Assembly: GCF_000834655.1 (NCBI RefSeq)
Contig: NZ_JXQQ01000049.1
Coordinates: 1 to 64,000, forward strand
Length of the DNA: 64,000 bases
From: Variovorax paradoxus
GTDB lineage: Bacteria; Pseudomonadota; Gammaproteobacteria; Burkholderiales; Burkholderiaceae_C
Direction: 5' to 3'
This document shows positions 8,064-15,772 of the stretch, piece by piece (the stretch's first letter is position 1; each line of letters starts with the position of its first letter). The notes beneath the pieces were generated by a model that ran no database searches, was not told the DNA's origin, and saw only the letters and a list, made by a program, of their open reading frames with translations. The translations under genes were made by a program, and so were the position numbers.

Positions 8064-8331
8064 GGCTCAAGGCAAACGCATCTCGGCAGACATCGACAGC
8101 GATGCCCTCCAGGCGATCAGGCACATGGGGGCAGAGGCCAAGCTCGCGCGCACGCGCGCCGGCGAAGGCCAGTCGGCCGCCGCCGCACGATTGGGCGTTC
8201 ACGTGCAGACGATCGCGCGCATCGAATCGGGCGAACCGGGTGTCGCCATCGGGCACGTGCTGGGCATGCTGGCGCTCTATGGGATCGCGACGAAACTGCA
8301 GCCTGCAGATGGCGAGCGGCCGTCCTCCTGA
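8062..8331 (+). CDS. XRE-family helix-turn-helix regulator, HipB-like
   Basis: An 89-residue XRE/Cro-type DNA-binding protein. The HTH is at about residues 31-60 (AAARLGVHVQTIARIESGEP), followed by a short helix. Its size resembles HipB-type antitoxins, but no HipA kinase gene is adjacent. Its ATG shares the palindrome CATG (8061-8064) with the opposite gene's ATG. It is probably an orphan regulator; its target is unknown. Confidence 0.78.
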   Translation: MAQGKRISADIDSDALQAIRHMGAEAKLARTRAGEGQSAAAARLGVHVQTIARIESGEPGVAIGHVLGMLALYGIATKLQPADGERPSS

Positions 8332-8380
8332 ACAGGCAGGCGCGCCATGCGGGCCCAGGCCCTCGCAACGGAGAAGCGAC

Positions 8381-8695
8381 ATGAAGATTGAAGTCCGTCG
8401 GCAAGCGTGTTGCGCACAGGACGACCAGATGGGCCCGCTCACGCAGACGTTCGAGATGCCCGATCGATGCAGCATCGAAGACCTGGTGAAAGCGGTCGCG
8501 GCTTCGCGCTTCCTGCAGTTCTCGTCGACCCACACGGCGTTGCATTGCCGCATCGCGGGCAACGAGGTGGCCGTGGTTTTCAGCCCCCATGAGGTGCCTG
8601 CGCGAGAACCGCTCTTCGTCGTGGCCCCGGACACCGCAGTTCAAAGCATTGCAACGGTGGATCGCAAGGTCGAGTTCGTTTTCGACCGCGCTTGA
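8381..8695 (+). CDS. Hypothetical protein
   Basis: A 104-residue protein beginning at ATG 8381 with GGAG 10 bases upstream. The predicted fold is mixed alpha/beta, with a paired cysteine near the start (RRQACCAQDD) and a valine-rich end (VDRKVEFVFDRA). It lies 49 bases behind the HTH gene and may share its transcript. I do not recognise the family. Confidence 0.55.
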   Translation: MKIEVRRQACCAQDDQMGPLTQTFEMPDRCSIEDLVKAVAASRFLQFSSTHTALHCRIAGNEVAVVFSPHEVPAREPLFVVAPDTAVQSIATVDRKVEFVFDRA

Positions 8696-8715
8696 GCCAT
8701 GGCCCACCCTTGGTT

Positions 8716-9753
8716 CTATCCAGGACCCAAGGCCCGAACCTCCCTCCCCAACGCCCCATAGAGCCACTCGCGGTCAGAGACCAGGCCGCCGCCATCGCCC
8801 TTGCCCATCTTGATCGATGAAAGCCGTTGCCCGGTGGCTGGGTCGAGAAAGACGATCCCCTCCTCCGGCGCGAGCACTGCCAGTGCTTCGCCGGCCATGA
8901 CCGGCCGCCCGCGGATACCGCCTTCGCATGCGGCCTGCCACGCGCTCTCGAGCGAGAGCCTGGTCTTGAAAAATGATCGCTTGCTCTGCAGCACCGCGCA
9001 GCGAACGCGCCCTGCATCCGTGCCGAAGCAGATGCGGTCGCCAAAGACCTGCATCTGCCCGTCGATGGCTTCCTGGCCCTCCAGGTCCAGCCTTGCGAGC
9101 AGCTCGCCGGTCTGCAACGAATAGGCGCGCAGCGATCCCCTGGCACCGATGAGGACGGTCTGGTCCTGCACGACCGGATGGAACATCCACTCCGCGCTGT
9201 CGACGGCCCAGAGCGCGCGGCCGTTCGACATGTCCACGCAATGCAGCCGAACTCCCGCGCCCTTCGCGAGCACCGTCGCGTGAACGACGCGGCCGTTGTT
9301 CGCGGCAAGGCCGTAGCTGTGGCCGTGGTTCTCGAAGGCCCACACGATAGAGCCCGTGCGCACGTCGAGGCACCACGTCTTCGACGCGCCACCGCCGGTT
9401 TCCGCGACGACGAGCCGGTCGCCCCCGACGAGGCAAGGCCTGCCCATGTTGCGATCGCCGCATCGTCCGTCCCACAGCTTCTTGCCGGTGCGGTCGAAGG
9501 CGTGGACCGTTCCGGAAAAGCTGCTGACGTACACCGAGCCGTCCGGCCCCAGCAGGGGCTCGTTGATCACATGGGGAATGGTGGCGCGCCAGCGTTCTTC
9601 GCCCGTCGTCGGGTCGAGCGCGACGAGCGTGCTCTCGTAGAAGCCAGCCTTGTCGTAATGAAAGGCGACGAGCACCGTGTCGGCGCCTGCGACAGGGGGC
9701 CTGGCACCGACCTGCCGCTCTTTCGGCAGGCGATAGGACCAATTCAATTTCAT
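8716..9753 (-). CDS. PQQ-type beta-propeller repeat protein
   Basis: A 345-residue protein built from PQQ-like propeller blades. The signatures VALDPTTGEERW, VHAFDRTGKKLW, LDVRTGSIVW, VDMSNGRALW, YSLQTGELLA and LDPATGQRL recur about every 45 residues. The ATG at 9753 is chosen because the longer open frame upstream is low-complexity Arg-rich and lacks propeller repeats. No signal peptide is visible and no PQQ-dehydrogenase active-site residues are recognised, so it is probably a scaffold or binding propeller. It is followed on the same strand's upstream side by a hypothetical gene. Confidence 0.82.
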   Translation of the reverse strand: MKLNWSYRLPKERQVGARPPVAGADTVLVAFHYDKAGFYESTLVALDPTTGEERWRATIPHVINEPLLGPDGSVYVSSFSGTVHAFDRTGKKLWDGRCGDRNMGRPCLVGGDRLVVAETGGGASKTWCLDVRTGSIVWAFENHGHSYGLAANNGRVVHATVLAKGAGVRLHCVDMSNGRALWAVDSAEWMFHPVVQDQTVLIGARGSLRAYSLQTGELLARLDLEGQEAIDGQMQVFGDRICFGTDAGRVRCAVLQSKRSFFKTRLSLESAWQAACEGGIRGRPVMAGEALAVLAPEEGIVFLDPATGQRLSSIKMGKGDGGGLVSDREWLYGALGREVRALGPG

Positions 9754-9797
9754 GCGCGTTCTCTTGGGTTGTATTCGGAGAGCCTGAAGAATTTCTT

Positions 9798-10307
9798 CTA
9801 ACGCTGGCGCGCTTCCTGATCGATGGTTGCCACCACTTCGCGCAGCCATGCCCGATGGCCCTTGAAAGTGTCTAGCCGCTCTTCGGCTGCTTGTCTCGAA
9901 GCGAGGTACCGATCGAGGAACCGGAATCCCACCGAGGCCGCGGCGCGCTGAAGTTCTTCGTCGGGCAGATCGCATTCGTACAGGAAATCGAACCGCGTGG
10001 CCCAGAACCCTTGCTCGGTCCTGGCGATCCTGTCGATTTCATTGGGGGTCTCGATGCTGAATTCGATGAACTCCAGGCCATCGGATTTTTCCCAGACGCC
10101 GGAGACCGTGTCTCCGCTGTCCCACAAGGGGACCAATGTCGGACCGGCAGGCGCATCGGCACGGCGATAGACATGGAACGGTGGGCCCAGGCAACGGTTC
10201 CGGAATGCCTCGTGAATGCATTCGCCTGCGGCCAGCCGTATCAATGGCGCGGAGACACCCAGCCTGCGCAATTCTGCGATCCGCAGATCTTCGGCAATCA
10301 CCGCCAT
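9798..10307 (-). CDS. Hypothetical protein
   Basis: A 169-residue protein starting at ATG 10307. Its sequence (FHVYRRADAPAGPTLVPLWDSGDTVSG, in part) resembles the central strand region of SMI1/KNR4-like proteins, where a cue to binding is often found, but the match is from memory and weak. It is upstream of, and codirectional with, the propeller gene across 44 bases, and they may be cotranscribed. Confidence 0.6.
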   Translation of the reverse strand: MAVIAEDLRIAELRRLGVSAPLIRLAAGECIHEAFRNRCLGPPFHVYRRADAPAGPTLVPLWDSGDTVSGVWEKSDGLEFIEFSIETPNEIDRIARTEQGFWATRFDFLYECDLPDEELQRAAASVGFRFLDRYLASRQAAEERLDTFKGHRAWLREVVATIDQEARQR

Positions 10308-10417
10308 TCTGAAATTTCCTCGGTCACCCGGTCGCGGGCCTCGTTGCAAAACGCCGTCATTATTCTGATGCTAGGCTCCGCCTTTCCGCATACACACACC
10401 TGCATAGGAGTTCGAAG

Positions 10418-10801
10418 ATGGGCACGTGGTCTACCGAAAGCTTTGGCAATGACGATGCACTGGATTGGTTCGGCGAGCTGCAGGAAGCCCCGAGCGCGCT
10501 GCCGTTCATCGAGGAGACATTGACCTCGGGCTCGACCGAAAGCGTCATCGCCGCGGGCGCTGTTCTCGCGGTGCTCAGCGGCAAGGACGGCGCAGACGTT
10601 CATCCGGATGTCATTGCCTGGTGCGCCGGAAAGGCGGCACCTCCGGCCTCGCTGAAGCAAGCCGCCATCGATGCGATCCAGGCCGTCATCGACGACCCCG
10701 AGGCGGATGGGCACGACACGTGGGCGGAGCTGGGCGAGGACGATGAAGACTACCTCGCGTGGCTCGCGAACCTGAAGAGCATTCAAGCCCGGCTTCGCTA
10801 A
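10418..10801 (+). CDS. DUF4259 family protein
   Basis: A 127-residue protein that opens with MGTWSTESFGNDDALDW, the hallmark of the DUF4259 family, and ends in a helical acidic region. The family function is unknown. It has an upstream GGAG and stands alone on the plus strand, divergent from the hypothetical gene at 9798-10307. Confidence 0.85.
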   Translation: MGTWSTESFGNDDALDWFGELQEAPSALPFIEETLTSGSTESVIAAGAVLAVLSGKDGADVHPDVIAWCAGKAAPPASLKQAAIDAIQAVIDDPEADGHDTWAELGEDDEDYLAWLANLKSIQARLR

Positions 10802-10850
10802 GCGGCACTGGACCTTGCACCGGCGCGGGCCAACGTCGCGCCAGCCCTGC

Positions 10851-10875
10851 GATTCACGACGATCTTGTTACTCCC
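10851..10875 (+). promoter_or_regulatory. Copy 2 of the 25-bp repeated motif, intergenic
   Basis: This copy is identical over 25 bases to 662-686 but lies in non-coding DNA, 87 bases before the AHSA1 start codon. TTGTTA (10865-10870) may act as a -35, with an ATAGAT-like -10 near 10896-10901 at about the same distance as in copy 1. It is best explained as a shared binding site for the regulator encoded at the left edge of the window. Confidence 0.65.
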
Positions 10876-10962
10876 ACTCCGCGCGCTTGCCCGAATAGAT
10901 TTGCCTTCACGCCACGCGGCGTACGAGCACTTCTCTCAACGCAACCGAACGGAGCACACATC

Positions 10963-11421
10963 ATGATCGACATCATTCACAGGGTCGGCATCAAAGCCCC
11001 CGCCTCCAAGGTCTACGCCGCCATCTCGACCGTCGAGGGCGCCGCAGGCTGGTGGACGAAGGAAACCACCGGCGATGCGCAGCCCGGCGGCAACATCGAC
11101 TTCGAATTCAGCACGTCCGACGGCGAAAAGATCGGCGGCTTCGGCATGGACGTGCTGGCGCTCGCGCCCGGCAGGAAGGTGCACTGGCGCGTGGCGACGG
11201 GCCCCGAGGAATGGATCGGCACCGACATCGTCTTCGACCTGGCCGAGGACGGCGAATACACCATCGTGCGCTTCGGCCACACGAACTGGCGCGAGGCGAG
11301 TGAGTTCACCGCGCACTGCAGCACGAAGTGGGCCGTGTTCCTGCTGAGCCTGCGCGACCTCGTGGAAACCGGCAAGGGCCGGCCCGCACCCGACGACGTC
11401 CAGATCGGCAACTGGCATTGA
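10963..11421 (+). CDS. AHSA1/SRPBCC-domain protein
   Basis: A 152-residue START/Bet v1-like (SRPBCC) protein of the AHSA1 group, a fold with a large hydrophobic ligand cavity. The opening IIHRVGIKAPASKVYAAIST and the WWTKETTGD segment are typical of the family, as is the late TKWAVFLLSLRDLVETG helix. It is likely cytoplasmic; the ligand is unknown. A GFA protein follows after 28 bases, and the 25-bp motif precedes the pair. Confidence 0.9.
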   Translation: MIDIIHRVGIKAPASKVYAAISTVEGAAGWWTKETTGDAQPGGNIDFEFSTSDGEKIGGFGMDVLALAPGRKVHWRVATGPEEWIGTDIVFDLAEDGEYTIVRFGHTNWREASEFTAHCSTKWAVFLLSLRDLVETGKGRPAPDDVQIGNWH

Positions 11422-11449
11422 AGACCGGCCCGTCGAGAGGACACGAAAA

Positions 11450-11863
11450 ATGAACAAGCCCTACACCGGCGGTTGCGCGTGCGGCGCGATCCGCTACGAG
11501 ATTTCGGGTGAGCCCGTCTTCCAGAACGACTGCCAGTGCCGCGACTGCCAGCGCAAGAGCGGCACCGGCCACGGCTCGTACCTCACCTTCCCGCGCGGCG
11601 GCGTGAAGCACAGCGGCGAGGCCACGCGGTGGGACATGGTCGGCGACAGCGGCAACGTGAAGACGCGCGCCTTCTGCCCGCAATGCGGATCGCCCGTGTA
11701 CATGACCTTCGCCGCAATGCCCGACGTGTTCACCGTGCATGCCGCGAGCCTGGACGACCCGGGCCGCTACCGGCCGCAGGCGGTCACGTACGGCGTGCGC
11801 GGACATGCATGGGATTTCCTGGACCCGGCGCTGCCGAAGTTCGAGCGTATGCCGCCCATGTGA
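11450..11863 (+). CDS. GFA family zinc protein
   Basis: A 137-residue member of the GFA (glutathione-dependent formaldehyde-activating-like) family. The zinc ligands are all present: GGCACGAIRY, CQCRDCQ and FCPQCGSP. Most family members are not true formaldehyde-activating enzymes, so the substrate is open; thiol or aldehyde adduct chemistry is a reasonable guess. It forms an operon with the AHSA1 gene. Confidence 0.9.
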   Translation: MNKPYTGGCACGAIRYEISGEPVFQNDCQCRDCQRKSGTGHGSYLTFPRGGVKHSGEATRWDMVGDSGNVKTRAFCPQCGSPVYMTFAAMPDVFTVHAASLDDPGRYRPQAVTYGVRGHAWDFLDPALPKFERMPPM

Positions 11864-11884
11864 AATCGCTGCGCCCGGATCGGC

Positions 11885-12379
11885 CTATCGCATGTGCGCC
11901 AGGTCCCGCAGGTCCGAACGGATCGCCGCGCGGTCCGCGCCGTGCAGCGGCAGGCTCGCGAACAGCTCCAGGCGCCGCCGCAGCACGAACATCATCTGGA
12001 TGGCGGCGCGAACCGCGTCTTCGGGGTTGCCGATCGCGGCAATGTCGGGAAAGGCCCACAGCGCCGAATCGGGCTGGCCCGGCCAGCGCGGCTGCGAAGG
12101 GAGCGTCGATTCGTCCAGGGTGATGACGAACTCCGCGCGCGGCGCGCCCGACGCGGTGAGGTCGTTCCAGCTGCGCGGCGGCGCATCGAGTGGGGGAATG
12201 CCTGCGTTCTCGAGCGCGGCGACGGCGGCGGGATGAATGTCCGCGGCGACCTTCCCGGGCTGGCCGCACGAGAGCACCGTGAACCGGCCTCCGCCCAGGT
12301 GTGCGAGGCTGGCATGCGCCAATGTGCTGCGAAGGGAATTGCGTCGCGAGACGAAGGTAACCACGATGCCTCTTGCCAT
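11885..12379 (-). CDS. Low-molecular-weight phosphatase-like protein with Ser in place of catalytic Cys
   Basis: A 164-residue protein with the fold signature of the LMW tyrosine phosphatase/arsenate reductase ArsC family. The P-loop reads VSRRNSLRS: Ser11 stands where the nucleophilic Cys of C-x5-R should be, while Arg17 and the following Ser are kept. The downstream strand (FTVLSCGQPG) and the C-terminal helices are preserved. The ATG at 12379 was chosen so that the P-loop lies close to the N-terminus, as in the family. It is probably catalytically altered or a binding protein. It is convergent with the GFA gene. Confidence 0.8.
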   Translation of the reverse strand: MARGIVVTFVSRRNSLRSTLAHASLAHLGGGRFTVLSCGQPGKVAADIHPAAVAALENAGIPPLDAPPRSWNDLTASGAPRAEFVITLDESTLPSQPRWPGQPDSALWAFPDIAAIGNPEDAVRAAIQMMFVLRRRLELFASLPLHGADRAAIRSDLRDLAHMR

Positions 12380-12427
12380 GGTTTCCAGTCTAAAACGAAG
12401 ATATGTCGAACGCATGCGGTGCGACAT

Positions 12428-12883
12428 TCAGCCGGGCTTGCCCCGTAATCGGCCTCGTGATTCCGAGGGTGCCGGCGCGGCCCCTTCTCCGCCGTTCACG
12501 AGTTGGGCTTCGATGGCCGCCTTGTCGATGACGGACCAGACGTTCGCGATCTTTCCGTCGAGGAATTCGTAGAACACGTTCTCGGTGAAGGAGACTCTGC
12601 GCCCGTTCACGGGCAGCCCGAGAAACACGCCCTTCGGCGAGCAGTCGAACTGCAGCCGGCTCGCGATGCGCGGCGGCTCGGCAATGACCAGGCGAATGTC
12701 GAAATGCAGGTCGGGGATGTCCTCGCAGTCACGCTCCAGCATCTCGCGATAGCCGGACAGGCCGATGCGCCGGCCGTTGTGGCGGGCCTCGGCGTGAACG
12801 AACCTGCCAAGGCTCGGCCAGTCCCGTGCATTGAGGCAGGCGATGTAGCTTCGATAGATGCTGGCGAGATCCGTCCCGGTCAT
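12428..12883 (-). CDS. SnoaL-like ester cyclase/polyketide cyclase fold protein
   Basis: A 151-residue protein of the NTF2-like SnoaL group: YIACLNARDWPSLGRFVHAE followed by GYREMLERD and PDLHFDIRL are the family's characteristic positions. The start MTGTDLAS at 12883 is placed at the beginning of homology; the longer frame upstream is spurious. Such proteins are often recruited to small hydrophobic substrates, but no substrate can be assigned. It precedes the phosphatase-like gene by 48 bases on the same strand. Confidence 0.85.
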   Translation of the reverse strand: MTGTDLASIYRSYIACLNARDWPSLGRFVHAEARHNGRRIGLSGYREMLERDCEDIPDLHFDIRLVIAEPPRIASRLQFDCSPKGVFLGLPVNGRRVSFTENVFYEFLDGKIANVWSVIDKAAIEAQLVNGGEGAAPAPSESRGRLRGKPG

Positions 12884-13026
12884 GCCGATTCCTTTCTTCG
12901 AACGAGCGCGCGGCGCAAGAATGGCCGATTGCGGCCGACCCGACAAGCGAGATGGCCGCACGCGGCCGGGCCCCGCCCCCGATGCGGCATACTCCCACCC
13001 CCCAAACACGCCACGAACCCACCCGC

Positions 13027-13953
13027 ATGGACAAGGAAGTCGACCCCCACGTACTCGCCGTCATCGATGAGATGCGACTCTCAGGACCGCGGCTCACGCC
13101 GGTCGAGATCGTCGCCAAGATGGGGGTGTTCGACGCGCGGGAAAAGCCGTTCGACCAGGCCTGGCTAGCGACGGGCGACAACGTCATTGCGACCGTCTGG
13201 GCGGAATACGTGAGCGTTGGCGCCGGCGGACGCTGGTTCTGCCTCGAATCGCTCGACACGCAGCACCGCCCGGGCGGCGGCACGCGCAGCCCCTTCCAGG
13301 TCCAGCGCGCGAAAGACCGACTCGCCCTGCTCAAGCGGACCTTCGATGCGGGCCAGGGCTTTCGCGCCGTGCTGCAGACCAACCGGGTCGCCATCGCCGA
13401 GCTGGAGAGCAACAAGGCCGCGAAGGTGTCCACGCGCGTGCGCGACGATGCCGAATGGCACGTCGCGAGCTGGGAGCCGGAGCAGCAGCTCGCGGTGCTG
13501 GTGCGCGGCGCACGCGGCTGGACGCCCGACGAGGCAGAGGTGAAGGCCGCCACGGCGCGGGGCGGCGTGCCGGTCGTGGCCGAGGCCGAGCCCGACGTCG
13601 CGACCCCTCCCCCGCCGGCCTCGCGCGAAGAGGTCCAGGCCGCCGCGATGGACTACGTGATGCGCCACTTCAAGGGCTACGGCTACAACGCCGAAGACCT
13701 CACGAGCAAGAACATCGGCTTCAGCATCGAGGTGTCGAACGCGAAGGGCGCGACGCTGCTGCGCGTCGTGGTGAAGGGCACGTCGACCGCATCGCCCAAG
13801 TTCCAGCTCACGAGCGAGGAACAGGCCTCGTCGGTGCGCGAGCCGCTCTGGCGTCTGCTGGTGGTTTCCGATGCAGGCAGCGCGATCGCGCAGCACAAGA
13901 TCTACAAGCCTTCGGAGATGAGCCAGGCGCCCGGGTTCGAAGCGCAGGCGTAA
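13027..13953 (+). CDS. DUF3883 domain protein
   Basis: A 308-residue protein. The C-terminal third (about residues 200-285) matches the DUF3883 domain: YVMRHFKGYGYNAEDL, then IGFSIEVSNAKG and RVVVKGT, the pattern of a restriction-endonuclease-like core in which VVVKGT replaces the usual EVKGT. The N-terminal part (1-110) is alpha/beta with no recognised domain, and a proline-rich linker (PPPPAS) joins them. DUF3883 proteins occur in phage-defence and DNA-metabolism contexts, but no partner genes are adjacent. The acidic residue before KGT is missing, so nuclease activity is doubtful. Confidence 0.75.
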   Translation: MDKEVDPHVLAVIDEMRLSGPRLTPVEIVAKMGVFDAREKPFDQAWLATGDNVIATVWAEYVSVGAGGRWFCLESLDTQHRPGGGTRSPFQVQRAKDRLALLKRTFDAGQGFRAVLQTNRVAIAELESNKAAKVSTRVRDDAEWHVASWEPEQQLAVLVRGARGWTPDEAEVKAATARGGVPVVAEAEPDVATPPPPASREEVQAAAMDYVMRHFKGYGYNAEDLTSKNIGFSIEVSNAKGATLLRVVVKGTSTASPKFQLTSEEQASSVREPLWRLLVVSDAGSAIAQHKIYKPSEMSQAPGFEAQA

Positions 13954-13981
13954 TCCGCTCAGGCGTGGGCGCGGGCAGCGT

Positions 13982-14407
13982 TCACAGGGTCTCCCAGACC
14001 TGAACGAGCCCGGCCAGATGGACGAGGCCGAACACGAGGCAGATGGCCGAGCTCCACACCCAGAAGGCGCTCAGGCGTCGCCGGTCGAACACGAACAGTG
14101 CGACGGCAACGAGCCCCCGCAGCAGGTAGACGGCGGTGATCGCGGGCAGCACGAACGCCAGCAACGGCAGCGGCTGCAACACACCCGCACCGGAGAGCGC
14201 ATAGGCGGCCCAGGTCGCCAGCACGCAGGCGATCAGCACCGTGAGGATGGGCGGATACCAATGCCCCGCCGCGGCGCCCGCAGCCATGCGCTCGCCCGCT
14301 CCGAAAAAGCGGTACCACGCAGGTCCGCCGAAGATGACGCAGATGTGCAGCAGCGCGGCAATGGTGCTGAGCGCCGCGCCGGCAATCAGGAAGACGTTGG
14401 GCGTCAT
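13982..14407 (-). CDS. Small membrane protein in the vWA/ADSS-like operon
   Basis: A 141-residue protein with four hydrophobic spans (roughly 5-25, 50-75, 80-105, 115-138). The N-terminal stretch LHICVIFGGPAWYRFFGAGE is a recognisable feature of a family of small, functionally unassigned membrane proteins. Its ATG overlaps the stop of the ADSS-like gene by four bases (14404-14407), so the two are translationally coupled. Its function within the operon is unknown. Confidence 0.8.
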   Translation of the reverse strand: MTPNVFLIAGAALSTIAALLHICVIFGGPAWYRFFGAGERMAAGAAAGHWYPPILTVLIACVLATWAAYALSGAGVLQPLPLLAFVLPAITAVYLLRGLVAVALFVFDRRRLSAFWVWSSAICLVFGLVHLAGLVQVWETL

Positions 14408-15750
14408 GCGGGACCTCCGATGTGTTCGCGTGCCCGCACGGTACCGCGCGTCGGGCCGAAGGCGCCGAAGCGCACGGGGAGGCCGCCGAGGGCTTCGACG
14501 CGCTCCACCCACGCCTGCGCGGTGGCGACGGGATGCGATTCGTAAAGGGGCTGCGCGCCTTGCAGCAACCGGGTCAACGCGTGCTGATGGTCGAGGTCCG
14601 GTTCCTTGCTGAACGGCAGCGATGCAACGTGATTGCCGCCAGCAGTGCGGTAGCCGGTGCACCAGCGCAGGCCCGCGCCCTCGACCGCATCGAGATGACT
14701 CACGACCAACCCGTCGAGCGGCCCGACCGCCGCAAGCGCATGGTGCAGCAGCACCGCATCGGGGTGGCCGCGTCGGAACGCGCCCTGCCAGCCTTCGTCG
14801 GCGTTGTGCGGCTCGGCGAATCGCGCGTCGAGTGCGCGATCGTGCGTGGGCAACGGGCCCGGGCCATGGCGCGTGAGGTAGCTGCGCAGCACGCCCAGGT
14901 GCTGCACGGGCGCATCGATGCCCGCGTCGTGCAGCACGGCTTCGACGGCGGACGTCGAGATGGTGCTCCACGTGGTATGCGGATGAAAGCCGCGCCATTC
15001 GTCGAGCAGCACGCCCTGCGCACCTTCGAACAACACAGTGCCTGGATGCGCGAGCCTTGCACCGATGGCGTCGGCGCTGGCAGGAGGCGAGAGGCGAACA
15101 CAGGGCGCAGCGGCATCGAGCCAGCGCTCGGCGAGCGAGGCATCGCCCAGCAACGTCAGCTCCTCTGCGGCCTCGGGATGCGCCGGCGCCATGTCCGCGA
15201 ACTCACGGCGCAGCGCCGTGCGCGAAGCCTGCAGCTTGTCGAGTGCTTGCGCACGATGCATGAGGTCGCCGTAGCGCAGGGCATCGTCGGGCGCAGCCAG
15301 CGCCTGCCGCACCGTCTCGCCGACACCCACGCCGCACGTGCCATGCGCCGCCGCGCCCCTCGCCCATTCGCGCAGCCGGCCCGCGGCCTGATGAAACGGC
15401 GTGGTCACGCGGCAGCGCGCATCGATCAGCAAGCGCGCGAAGGCATCGGCCACGCCCACCCGGCGCAACGCCTCTTCCTCGACGCGCAGCGCCGTCGGAT
15501 GCACCACCACAGGGCTCGCGAGCACCGTCGCCACGCCCGCATGAAAGCTGCCGGCACCGAACTGCGAAAAGGTGTGATGCCGCCCATCGGCCAGCACCAC
15601 GTTGTGGCCCGCCTGCGCGCCGCCGTTGAAGCGCACCACCGTGTGAGCCTGCCACGCGCCGCACAGGTGGTCGGTGAAGAGGCCCTTGCCGCAGTCCCCG
15701 AAGCCGAGGCCCAGCAGCGAGGCGTAGCGCGTGGGCGCTGCGGTCGTCAC
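14404..15750 (-). CDS. Divergent adenylosuccinate-synthetase-like enzyme
   Basis: A 448-residue protein with the adenylosuccinate synthetase (PurA) fold. It keeps the P-loop GDCGKG (residues 18-23, with the catalytic Asp19 but Cys for the usual Glu) and the GHN that supplies the catalytic His49. GTCGVGVGE stands at the GTTGRGIGP position. The C-terminal TTGRxRR loop that binds aspartate and ribose phosphate in PurA is not present; HNADEGWQG and RRGHPD occupy that stretch. The start is a GTG at 15750, 22 bases after the vWA stop. It is therefore likely to ligate a different amine or nucleotide, as does phage PurZ, but the product is unknown. Confidence 0.8.
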   Translation of the reverse strand: MTTAAPTRYASLLGLGFGDCGKGLFTDHLCGAWQAHTVVRFNGGAQAGHNVVLADGRHHTFSQFGAGSFHAGVATVLASPVVVHPTALRVEEEALRRVGVADAFARLLIDARCRVTTPFHQAAGRLREWARGAAAHGTCGVGVGETVRQALAAPDDALRYGDLMHRAQALDKLQASRTALRREFADMAPAHPEAAEELTLLGDASLAERWLDAAAPCVRLSPPASADAIGARLAHPGTVLFEGAQGVLLDEWRGFHPHTTWSTISTSAVEAVLHDAGIDAPVQHLGVLRSYLTRHGPGPLPTHDRALDARFAEPHNADEGWQGAFRRGHPDAVLLHHALAAVGPLDGLVVSHLDAVEGAGLRWCTGYRTAGGNHVASLPFSKEPDLDHQHALTRLLQGAQPLYESHPVATAQAWVERVEALGGLPVRFGAFGPTRGTVRAREHIGGPA

Positions 15751-15772
15751 ACGGTGTTCAGCCGTCAGCCGT

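Noticed and set aside
8062-8331. HipBA-type toxin-antitoxin pair
   Set aside because: The following gene (8381-8695) is far too short for HipA and has no kinase motifs.
662-10875. The two 25-bp copies as attachment sites flanking a 10-kb mobile island
   Set aside because: No integrase or transposase lies between them, the genes inside look like ordinary chromosome genes, and copy 1 is part of a coding sequence.
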